From positions 59,088,125-59,152,124 of the forward strand of contig OZ007571.1 of assembly GCA_963931925.1 (NCBI GenBank): DNA of 64,000 nucleotides, given 5' to 3'. Each line of letters starts with the position of its first letter. Within the stretch, counting starts at the first letter, position 1. A model generated the notes under the pieces. That model had not been told where the DNA came from and ran no database searches. It worked only from the letters and a program-made list of their open reading frames with translations. This document shows, piece by piece, positions 1 through 11,900 of the stretch. The translations under genes and the position numbers were made by a program. The stretch is from Onchidella celtica. Lineage: Eukaryota > Mollusca > Gastropoda > Systellommatophora > Onchidiidae.

Positions 1-41
1 TATATTGTCTGTCTGTCTGTCTGTATGTCTGTCTGTCTGTA

Positions 42-76
<35 letters not shown>

Positions 77-80
77 ACAA
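1..80. repeat. (TGTC)n microsatellite
   Basis: The window opens with about 80 bases of TGTC/GTCT tetranucleotide repeat with occasional TGTA variants. It lies upstream of the first phosphatase exon seen. Related degenerate pyrimidine-rich repeats continue to about 190. Confidence 0.9.
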
Positions 81-261
81 CTATCTTTTCCTCTGTCATC
101 TGTCTAACTATATACCTGGTATCAATCTATCCACCTGTCTGAGTCTCCCAGTTGTCCTGTTTGTATTTATCTATCTTTCTGTCTTTTACTTTATCCGTGG
201 CAATTGAGAGCACTTACTCACATTAAGGGGGAGGGGGCGCACACACACATATACACACTCA

Positions 262-320
262 TCCATTCCTCCATCCATCCATCCACTGCTTTGTCCATCC
301 ATCCATCCATCCATCCATCT
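262..320. repeat. (CATC)n microsatellite next to RPTP exon 1
   Basis: Two blocks of CATC/CCAT tetranucleotides end about 45 bases before the exon at 365. They may contribute pyrimidines to the 3' splice site region but are otherwise ordinary simple sequence. Confidence 0.85.
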
Positions 321-364
321 AATCATATCATCACATTTATTTCATACCAACATGTTGTTTCCAG

Positions 365-452
365 AAAGTGCCCACGTCCTGCAATGCCCCTATGTCGATT
401 GGAATAAGTACAGAAAACAAACACAAGAACCGTTATAAGAACATTTCTGCTT
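365..452 (+). CDS. RPTP exon 1 of window: start of D1
   Basis: The acceptor is tgtttccag and the donor is gtgagt. The exon encodes 29 residues ending STENKHKNRYKNISA plus one base that completes the tyrosine of YDHSRV in the next exon. KNRYKNI is the first conserved motif of classical PTP domains. The segment before it (KVPTSCNAPM) resembles the N-terminal edge of D1 in PTPRA-like enzymes. Confidence 0.9.
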
Positions 453-3400
453 GTGAGTATTCACAGTCCAAATAGTTTTTGGATTTAGACGAGTTTTCAA
501 TTATTCCTTGTCCACCCACCCAACTCTGTAGTATTTGGCATCTGTTGTTTGAATCGCCAGTCCACCTATTTGTGTGCGACTGGTTGATTGGCGCTTCTAG
601 TACGGTCACCTATCGATCCACTGCATTCTGTCTAAATATTGCCTTGCTTTTTCCTGGTAGAATATGACCATTATTTGCCGACGTACTTTCTGCAAATTCA
701 AAGTCAAACTCACCTATTCATGAATAGATCCATCCATTCAGTTATTCATTTATTCTTCTATCCATCATTCTACCCACTCATTGGAACATCTTTGTATAAT
801 ATAAATGGCATGTGAATAGGTATATTTATATTCAACCTATTCACATGCCATTTATACAAAGTTTTGTTTGTACATGTATAAAGTTTGTACATGTATAATA
901 GTTTGTACATGTATAATAGTTTGTACATGTATAATAGTTTGTACATGTATAATAGTTTGTACATGTATAATAGTTTGTACATGTATAATAGTTTGTACAT
1001 GTATAATAGTTTGTACATGTATAATAGTTTGTACATGTATAATAGTTTGTACATGTATAATAGTTTGTACATGTATAAAGTTTGTACATGTATAATAGTT
1101 TGTACATGTATAATAGTTTGTACATGTATAATAGTTTGTACATGTATAATAGTTTGTACATGTATAATAGTTTGTAAAATAATCCTTCCCATCTATTTCG
1201 TGTCAGCCCACTTATCTGTTGTTCATCCACTCACTGTTTCACCCTCTAATCCTTATTTTACCTATCATTAGTCTCTGCAACCAACAATCTGTTGACTTGT
1301 CCCCCATCAGTTGCTTGATTTTTTTAACTACTGTTCTTCATGCGTCCATGTCTTTAGAATAGTATGCTCTCATTCATCAAAATATACATTCATTTTTTTT
1401 TTATAATTCATACTCCCACGTCTACACGTACATCTAAACCTTTTCCTAGTATTTCCATGTCTTTCTTCATTATTCACTCTCATTTTCCATCTGCTTATCC
1501 ATCCGGCTGTGTGTTTGTCTCTTCTTCCATTCAACCATTGACCCAGCAACACACTCACCTTGCCATCCATATAACTATCTCCAGATGATCATTCTCGAGT
1601 CCAGCTGGTGGCTGATGTTACAAAGAAACATGGAGATTACATCAATGCATCATATGTTCAGGTATGTATTTCAAGTAAAGAAATTTAAAATGTATAAAGG
1701 CATTTTGTAAGTAGATTATATGATATAACGTATTGAAAGTAATAGATGTGATACTAAGAATGAGATTGAAACCTCAATTTTCTCAGTAAGAAAATTTGTC
1801 AACATTCAAAATCTTCAGTCAAAATTTAACATCAAAATTTAGTTTCCTGCAAACCAATTTTTCCTCCTCCACCTCATTAATCGATTCCCTCAAAGACATG
1901 ATCAATTCCCAATTGAGTCACTGTAAGCAAATCTGTGTCATTTATCATTTTTCTTATAATCCCACATTGGCATGTTTAACTACCTCCCAAGTAAAGCTGG
2001 GTACCCAGCTAGTTTATATTGAACATGTTTAAATATCACCAGGAAATTATGGAAAGCACATTGCTCTTAGAAATGTCAAGTTGGTGCCTATGTATTACTT
2101 AAGCCACCCATCTTTCTGTACATGCATGTTTTGGGCTACTTTTTAACAGATTTGTAGCATTCTTCACAGTCCATCTTCAGTATCATGCCGTGTGCCAAAT
2201 GACTTTTCATTATTCAGACCAGCTAAGATCGAATATTGTCACTGTATTTTGATTTTTACAATCGCCTGTGACTGTGACTCTCCATAGCATTGTGGAAAAA
2301 TAAAAAAACACTTACTTGTCATTTTGACCTATTCTTCTTGTAATCTCTATCATGCATGGGAAAAGAAAACAAAAAAGAAGTTTCATAACTTTGGTCACAG
2401 AAAGATAACTCTGTTTATATATAGAAATATGAATGGGTTATGGACTCCAACAGCATGGTGTAACAGTGGGAGAAATTGTAAACACTGGAGCAATTTTTAC
2501 TGCTATGTCTAGGCGTGCATTAAATATATTGACATTACCAGGAAGGGAAAGGAAATATAACCGAAAAATGAGAAAAGCTTTTTGACTAAATGTTAGCAGA
2601 CGATGGTGAGAGGAACAAACAAATGACTCTGCTAACAAGAGGGGTCGTAAACGTATTATGCGTTTATTGCAGAGCACAATAAACTACACCAAGAGGGAAA
2701 TAAGATAAAAAAAGGGAAGAGAAAATTATGAAAACCAAGAAAACAAACACAACCAAGAAAACCAACACAGCGGCTCAGGCCAATATATGAAATGGAACTT
2801 TAACTAATAACTTTCAATATTGTCTGTGCCCCTCGCCGTCAGATATGAAAATGACTAAGTGGTCAGACTGGACAAGCTTAAATTTGCGCCAGTGGTCAGC
2901 TGACCCGCGGAGGGAGTGCACCGCCCAAACAAAGAAGGTACCACTGCCAGCGTGGGCATAGTCCACGCGCAGCGTCTCTGTTTGGGACTAACAAAGGGGT
3001 AGTACTAAGCCCAGGTGTAGACTAACCTAACAAAGAAATTTAGATGCAATTTACATACCACGTTGCCAATACAATTAGGTCAGCACATGAGAGAAATAAA
3101 ATGGGGTGGACAATACTGTTGAAATATAGGACTACGGCTACATAAACTTTTGCTGTGGCTTACAAAATAAAGCTACAATTTAATATTATTTCTTTAATTT
3201 ATTCCAGGGTTACAAAGCTGATGAACAATTCATAGCATCTCAAGGTAAGAGTGATGGGAGATATTTTGTATCAAATTGTCCAAAATCTCAATTGCAAACC
3301 TTCAATTTATGACAAAATAGACAATCCATCAAGGGCAGCAGTTTCTCTTTCAATATTGAGTAAATTCAAACTGTTTCCTGCATTTCTGGTGAAGTGTACA

Positions 3401-6400
3401 TTGCAGGTGAAAATAATTCTGTACCATTCAATATTCAGATTAATCAAAGTCATCTTGTATGAACTGAAAAAAGAGCAATATTATTACTTCACCACAGAAA
3501 AAGACAGTTAATGACAGTGAATCAAATGTCCTGTCTCTTAATATAAATTTGGTTTCTTCATCCTTCCATAATACAAGCACAAATATTTTGGCCTAGATCC
3601 AGCAGATTTGACAAAGTAATTTCCTATAGGATGAGAAAAATCAGCACAGAAATGGTCCAGTGTCTGTTTGTCAGTAGCATGCATGTTCATTCTGTTAGCA
3701 AGTGCACCCGATTTGATTTAGAGCTACCAAGTCAAACGTATTATATACAGAAACAAATGCATATTACACTGAAGTGTAAGGGATTTGCAACGAAACTGCT
3801 ATTGCCAAGCTTTCAACTCCGTACAACTTCAAATTTTTGTGTATTTTGCCCAAGAATCATTACTATCTTCTGCCAGTACATTCTGATAAGGCAACCTAAT
3901 ATAATATTGAGTTGTTGCAGATAGCACAATAACAGAAAGTTAATGTAGAAATGTTTTGCAGGTTTTGAAAATCATTAAAACTTTACCAGAGAACTGAAAA
4001 AAATAAAAGGTATATTAAAGCAGACCTAGAGATGGAAGAAAAAAGAATTACAACTTGACCAATCATTGCCCGATCCATTAACCAGGTTCCATTAAGATAG
4101 AGTTGGTATTAGATTAGAGGATTTAATAACAATTCCACAGATACACTGTAACTAGACATGAAAATGTAATGCTCTGCTCTAATGGATTGTTGGATGAGTG
4201 GATGGATTGATGCATATAGGGATCTAAGGGTGGATAGATGGATGAATGACTGCACAGATGCATGTCTTAAAATTGCTTATTTTGTAACATGGCTTCTTTA
4301 TCAGGTCCCAATAAGGTTATTCTGGAAGACTTTGTCCGCATGCTTTGGGAACATAAAATTGACAAAGTAGTCATGCTCACAAATCTGATAGAAGAAGGGA
4401 AGGTAAGTTCTATTTGTCATTGTTTTCTGTTGGCATCTGTTTGATTCATTTGAAAGAGATATAGAGCTTTGGTCAGATACTAATGCAAGTGCTGGTGGCA
4501 TCAAGTTTTTGAGATAAAGAAGCATCCTAGAACTTAATGCTTTGAGTTTTTAAACTGTTTTTACAGTATTTGTGGAGCAGTGAAACATTGCATGATGGTC
4601 TTTATCTCACTTAGCTTGAATGAACCAGATTTCAAGAAAAGTACATTGAAATACTCTCATCTCCACTGCCTTCAATATGAAATTACTTTTGGATGATGGC
4701 AAAGGTTCATTCTGCCAATATGTTCCTGCTGTCTCTTTTCCAATTTTCATTTACTTTCTATGGGGTTATTTATCTCTCTCTTGAATTCCCATAAATCAGT
4801 CCATCTCTGCCATCTATTTCTTTTACATGTGGATACATTCATCTCACTCTCTGACTTCCCATAAATCAGTCCATCTGTGCCATCTATTTCTTTTATGTGG
4901 ATACATTCATCTCACTCTCTGACTTCCCATAAATCAGTCCATCTGTGCCATCTATTTCTTTTATGTGGATACATTCATCTCACTCTTTGACTTCCCATAA
5001 ATCAGTCCATCTGTGCCATCTATTTCCTTTCTATGGATGCATTCATCTCTCTCTCTTTGGTTATCCATAAACATGTTCATATCTATTACCTGTCTGTCTA
5101 CCTAATCCTTGATTCTTTTGTCCATCTATCAAGTCAGTCGGTCCTTGCATCCTTCCATCAATACCCCTACCCATCTATGCAACCTGCCAGCCATCTGACC
5201 ATATTTCTTTAGTAGAGGTATTTTCAGAGATCCAGATATCTGTCCATCCGTCTATCTGTTTACCTATTTGTTCATCTGTAATATTCCCATTTATGGAACA
5301 GAGCAAATGTGAAAGATACTGGCCTGAGGAGGATGAGGCAGAGTTTGGGGAGATAAGGATACGTTTAGCCACGACCCAAGTCTTTGCTGACTATACAATC
5401 CGGAGGCTGCAGTTGATGAAAGTAAGCAGATAGGAGGATATCACCACAAAATCACATCATTCATACAGTTTCAAGATTATAGACATTTTAGATGTCAGTG
5501 ACTATTGACCAGATTGCAGTTACAGGTTTACAATACAGTGAGGTTTTGTTTTTTCCTTGCTTTATCATTATTTTGTCAGGTTACAAAATCATCAAATAGT
5601 TCATGATTATTATTACTTTAATTACATTGGATAATAATAGCACTGTTTGTGTCGGTTTCATTGATTTCAGAAATTGATTTCATTACATAATGGGAATGTA
5701 GGCATGTGCTATCTAAATCATCAGTGTATGATATTTCTTTCAGTATTACCATAACAGCCCACAAAAACAAAAAAAAAGACATATGTGTGACAAATGCAGC
5801 TGAATATCTTATCGTCGCCCGCATGATAAAACCTCACAAAGTTGATTTTTGGCGAAAATCGTTTTTTTTGCAAAAATCTATTGTTTAGACCCTTTTCCAT
5901 CCCCTCACAAAATATTAGAACCAAATTCCATTCCTAAGTGTGAAAATTTTAACAAAACAGTTTCGGCCGCAAACCTCCTTATCCGTCACGGCCAAAGAAT
6001 GCGTACGATCAAACCTCACTAACTCTTTAGCAGGTTTTATCATGCGGGTCAAGCATTTGGCCCGCCTACCTGTCCGCATGATAAAAACTCCTAAATCCCT
6101 AGCGCCGCCCCCGAGGACAGCCTGACAAAAGACTGTTGGTGCTCGTCAATCAATCAGTAGCCATTTGTGCACAATAGCCTACTAATCCTTTGGTCATTGT
6201 CACCGGCGTATGTTTGCAGCTGTTTAACAGCACCACCCCCCACCTCCCCTCTTCCCTCCCACTTCTTCTATTCGACTGTTCCCGCTCCCTCGCAAACAAA
6301 TTTCTTTTTGCACGGTTTAATTAAATACTCACATATTAAATTATTTCAAAAGGATTAATGACATGTGCTGGTTTATTTTGCTGTATATCACAGATATTCT

Positions 6401-8953
6401 TCTTATTCTCATTATTTTTATTATTTTAAATCTTGAGAGTAATTTCTTTTGCCGACAAATCGTATGCAGTTGGTGGGATGGCAACTAGACATTCTATTGT
6501 TAGACAACAAGCGTGCACTTCTTCCCTTATGTCTGTCTCGGGGTCCAGATGGACTTCAAAGAAGTAGACAATTATCATATTTTAATCCCCTTACACAATG
6601 TCGCGTCAAGCCACTTTGAAGTTCGCCGACGGTGGCAAATGCAGATGGGCCAGCATTTAACCTTCTTCCATTTCACATGACAACTCCTGTGGATGTGACA
6701 TGCCGGCTTCATTTCAAAGGAGGCCATTCATACTCGTAAGGGGTTTACTCCTGCCCCCCCCCCCACTCCCCAAACCAATGTACATTCTTAATTCCATTGG
6801 CTTCAACCCCCTCTCCTTCCTTGTAAGAGCGTACGGCCACTTAAATACTAACTGTCCATGATCGACCCTTGATATTTTAAACTTTCCAATGGCATTTTGT
6901 TTGGACAATTTGGCTGTTTCACTTCAATCATCGCCGGACTTTGATTTTTCCATAATCGTACAACCTATTTTGTTGAAAGAAATGTAAACAAAACCAAAAT
7001 CAAATAATTTGTCATCGTCAAACAAAAACTCTTGAGAATGCTGTCACTGGAACGTGCCACTGCTGAAGCACCAGCGGAACTATGCCGGTTAAAAGACGGA
7101 AACGCTCCACCTCTACCAAAATTAAAGAGACGGAGATCAGTTAGTGTCACAGAAATGAAAGCCAGCCATAGCTTATAGAAACCATCTTGTTCACCTTCAA
7201 AGACACAACAAGCAGGATACATCTTGAGAGAAACTGAGGCTACAGTTTCTCAACCAAATTAATGATCTACCATTGCCACACCAAAACTCCGAGAACGCTG
7301 TGGTAGAGACAAGTCCAAAGGGAAATGCCAGCGCTGGACCATCAGTCCTATGTAAGGAGTCTGAAATGATTCCACTGTCAATGGCCTGTCAACAGTGGTG
7401 GAGAATTAACTGAAATAATTATCCTTCCACTCAAGTGTCTTTGAAGTAGGCTTTATGTGCTCTGAGGTTATACAAATGTTGCAAAGCGATGAGGCTTATC
7501 AAAAGAATGTGAATGCACTGCAAGATGTCCATGACAACCAGCAAGAAATAAGTATAACTGTCTGTACAGGCCGAGGGGAAGGAGAGTTTATGCTCTGGCA
7601 CTGAACCAGTGTGGGAAAGGCAAACTGGTCAAGAGAAGGACATAATCAGCCCATGAGATGTAGTGTGTGAAACAAATGATGAACAAATCGGTGTGGAATC
7701 CTTCTAACTCAAGGTTAAGAGGTCATTCCAGTGAAGCAAAAGATTACCTCCAACCAAGCAAAGTGATTGTCATGGCGTGAAACTGACAAAGAGTATACTG
7801 GAAGGAAGGTTACCAAAGAATCAAAGACTTACAGGCTGCAGGCAGTTCCAGAGCGATGCCCCAAGGAGAGATATAAGTATACATACTCAAACTCTTGACA
7901 GGAATTCACTGATGAAGATCCGCAGCAGCTCATCGATTGCTTCTGGGAACTGTCATGGAAAACTAAAACAATGGCCGCCACGTCTTCTTGCAGTTCTGAA
8001 ACACCTGACTGGAAGAGGAGGACTCTGTTGTATCATCTGAATTTGAAAGGCATAAAAGCAGATGATGCACAGACTTCTAAAGCCAAGGAAAAACTACTTG
8101 CTGAGCATGAGGAAGTTGTGGTGACAACGATGGATTTGCAGGCAAAGCGCCTCGCTCCAGGTCTAAATGCATTGGCCTCATGTTACAAAAACAAACTTGT
8201 ATGTCCATAACTTTAAAATCTACGATCTGGCCAATAAAGACGATGTGGAATGCTTCTTGTGGCATGAGGTGGAAGGAGAGCTAATGCCCAGTGAATTCGC
8301 ATCTTATGTGTCTGATAACTTGGGGCTACAAAGGTACAAACAGTACATCGACGGCTGCACTTTCGAGAGTAACAACCTTACTCTGGCCAAGGCTCTTCTC
8401 TACTTTTCAAGACTAAGAGCTACAGTAATGGAGCAGAAGTATCTAGAGAAGGGTCACACTATAGCAGGATGTGACTGTGCTTTCAGCGGTACATTTCCAC
8501 TGCACGGGTTAACATCAATTGTCCAGCATACAACATCAGACAGATTGAGACAGCCAGTGTCTGAAACATCTTACAAGAGACACTATCTTGAGCCTCCTTC
8601 AGAAACTTCGAGCAAGCTGCTCAGCTGAGGAGCATCCGACCTGGAGAGAAAGCCGGAGACCCTCAGGTTGTGGACCCCCGTGTCATGCAGCAGCATCCCG
8701 ATGGGATAGTGAACTATAAACAGGTGCATGAGTTTGCAGATCTTCCACGAGGACGAGGAGAGTCCAGACTCACCATCAGTGAGCCAGTTAAACTCCACAT
8801 CAGAAGGAGGAAGATTGCTGAGAAGTATAATCATCTGCAGGTCTTAGGAGTTGTCATCCCCAAAGATATCACAGCAACTCTTTCCCTCATTAACTTCTTT
8901 TTCTCCTCGAGATCTTGGCTGTTAAGACGAGAACTTGAAGTTATTTCTAAGAC

Positions 8954-8986
<33 letters not shown>

Positions 8987-11900
8987 GTGTAAAGACGGCG
9001 AGAACGAAGAGAGGGGAGTGGATGAAGAGAATGTGAGAGCAAAAAAAAACGAAAGAGAGAGAAAGAGAGAAAATTAAGGAGGAAATCGCTCTGGTGAGAA
9101 AGAGAGATGGGTGAAGAGAGAGAAAGCGAAGGGGAGGGGTGTGTGTCACAGGATGAGAGGGCCACGGTTCAAAGAAGGGCAGGACAGGGAGATGAGACCA
9201 TCATAAGAGGAAGAATCTCAAAAAGGGGGGGGGGGGGGGCGGAAGGAAGGAGGACAAAAAAGGGAAAGCATGGAGAGATGGATGAAGGGAGAGGAGGAAA
9301 GAATGAGCCAGAAAGGCTGAAAGAGCAAGTCTGCACGTTTTGTTTTTTTTTACGTTTATTTTTAATTGATAAACCGTAGTTTTAATTCCCACAATAATTG
9401 CTCATGTATGTTTTTTAAATCTTTTCACGTGTCCATATTCCAAGTCTTTAACGTCTTCTAGTTTACTTCACTGCGGTTACCCGCCTTCCACTTTCTCCAA
9501 AATAATATTTCTTGACTTGTCCTAAAATCACTTTATATCCCTCATGCCCCTAGCTATACAACTTCATCCATGTCTGGTACACACCTGATTTGCCTTCGAA
9601 AACTAGTCTTCACAAAGGCAAAACGAAGATTCACCTGGATAAAGAGGTTTGCTGGCTAGTGAGAGAGGAGAAATGCGCACAATAAAACCACCTTAAGGAT
9701 AAGGAGGTTTTATCGTGCGGATTTCGGGTCAGCAAACCTGCTAAACACCTAAAACATAATTGTAATCAAAATCATCAGGGTGAGACATCAGGCAGTGTAT
9801 TTGTAAGAGCAAAGGTATAAATTTTCAACAACCTGTGACCTGTGGTTTGGAAATAAATCAGTTTTTTCCTTCTCCTGTAAAATTTCCCAAACCGGCTTTG
9901 TGAGGTTTTATCATGCGGACGACGTTATGTTATTTTGCTTTTGTGGCTCTTCAAATTTTTTAAAGTTTTTTTATATGTATATATATATATAGGACAGGAG
10001 GATAAATGTTTGGAATCATAAGTATCCCAACTTTACCCCTCATGGAAACAAATGAACTAAGTTTTTGCAAGATAACTTTGCTCCTTGTTAAATCCATGTA
10101 TCCACATATCGGCCTATATGACATGGTCTTCTAAATCATTTGTTTTAACTAAAAATAGTTTCATTTAAATTGCAATAACAGGTAAGGAAATAGCCTCACA
10201 AGTTTATATTAAAATCAATAACAGGTGAGCTGCATGAGGGAAAGAAGTTTTACTGCGCACATGAGAATTGTGTGCTTCAAAGTCAGTTCTTGCATTTCTG
10301 TTCATCTTATGCGAAACGGTTATTTCAGAATAACATTCCCAATATCTTTTGCTGAAATTCTATTCTTCTTCTAATTTACAAACAAGCCACTAAGTGTTAT
10401 CTAACTTTAGCATTCATTTCTTCCCAATCCATTATGTAGATGTTTTCAGTATCATCATCGAGATCTGCCAGTACTAATGTTATGAAAAATTAGACTTCTG
10501 AGTCCAATTATGTTTTTAATTAAAACTTCTTGTTGTTCCAGGTTGGCCGCCCAACACACAGTCTGACACATTTTCATTTCACGTCTTGGCCAGACAAAGG
10601 TGTCCCCACTACTCCTTGGTCACTGGTAGATTTTGAGCAAAGAGTTGCGTCATATCCAACCACCAAACCTATTGTAGTCCACTGCAGGTGAGAGTTACTT
10701 TCTTCAGTTTACATGAAACAGCAGCATTCCTGACAGTCTTTTCAATTAAATCCAGCAACAGCAATTATTTTAGAGAATGTCCTTACTTTTACCAATTCTT
10801 TTGACAATGAAGGGACAGTGGTGAATCACGACAAAAGAAATATGCCTTGACATAAATTTGAACTGCAGGAACAAGAAGCCGTCCATTTACTTCATTTCAG
10901 AATGTACAAATGTTCAACCACAAGTTCTAATTGACTGAGAGATCCAAATAATTTGTTTGTTTTGATGTACCTTCTATCAAACTATTTTCAGTTACCCTTT
11001 AACATAAATTTGGTGCATACATTGTAAGGGTAAGTAATGAATGATGATTTCATCTCTTTACTGAAAATATGGGTATATTCTGAACATTTAGAATTCATCA
11101 AGAACAGTATTTATTTCATACCTGTACAGGTGAATTGTCCAGATCAGAGCATCTATCAACAAATAAAATTTGAACTACATTTGTGAAACACAAACTCTCA
11201 AATACTCAGAAATAATTGCCTTTTCTAAATATGTTGAAGTAGGCAAGACTGAGTTGAAATGGTCAAATGAATGCAAAGTAAGGAAAATTTATTTTCTGGC
11301 AGAATATAATGTTAAAATGAGGCAAAAACAGAGAGAGAACTTGTATATATTGCAAGCCCCACATTAGAAACAAACAAGAAGAAAATTATGCACTTTTTAT
11401 ATTTACAACTACGGTTGCTTTCAGACCTTAAGTCCTTCTTCAGGTATGTTAGCTGGTAAAACAATTTATGAAAGTGAATCACCTCAGAATGGCTACTTGG
11501 CTGTTGCTAGTGCCAATGCCCTGCTGCATTCACAGAGATTTTCTGTTTTTTTTTAATGATTTTGATAATATAGACATTTACTACACTGAACAGTAGGAGA
11601 GTAATGAGTTTCCAGCCTTTACCATTGACTGTGTCACTACATTTGAAACTCAGTAATTCAGCACGAACTATTAGCCATAGATAGTCATTATAAACCTGCT
11701 TCAACTGAGAATTCAGGATCTTTTTCTGTCCAGTAAAATTGCACAGGACCCACTTAAGTCATTGGAGACATACAGCAACAATATAGCAGTTAAAACATAA
11801 TCAGAAAATAATGAAAAGACAAATGATATTCAGTAGAGACGTTCAGAAAACACAAGAATGATTTGCAAAGCTGTGATATAAGAAACTCCTCAGGTAGAGC

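Larger units (their letters stand above)
453..5301. other. Introns 1 to 4 of the RPTP gene, non-coding remainder
   Basis: Apart from the exons and the tandem repeats listed, I see no gene in these introns. The stretch 2820-3020 is GC-richer than its surroundings and may be an old repeat, but I could not classify it. Other open frames here are short and resemble nothing I know. Confidence 0.6.
5813..9924 (+). mobile_element. 4.1-kb terminal-inverted-repeat element carrying a decayed DUF7869-like protein
   Basis: The ends 5813-5841 and 9896-9924 are 29-bp inverted repeats with one mismatch; each starts CGTCG and contains CCGCATGATAAAACCTCACA. TTAT sits immediately outside both ends (5809-5812 and 9925-9928), a likely 4-bp target duplication. 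Variants of GCATGATAAAACC recur inside both ends (6035-6047, 6074-6086, about 9675-9690 and 9703-9719), as expected for transposase-binding sites. The interior carries a frameshifted coding region at about 7,860-8,890. The whole lies in the intron between RPTP exons 5 and 6. Superfamily is not assigned. Confidence 0.75.

Noticed and set aside
866-1176. Possible CRISPR-like array
   Set aside because: The units are directly adjacent 18-bp copies with no unique spacers, in animal intron DNA.
770-1271. Long open frames with repeated YMYKLL, CTCIIV and NSLYMY
   Set aside because: They arise from an 18-bp tandem repeat free of stops in several frames on both strands. There is no sign of coding.
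8922-9392. Open frames rich in serine, leucine, arginine and glutamate near 9 kb
   Set aside because: They lie in a GA-rich low-complexity tract and reflect base composition.
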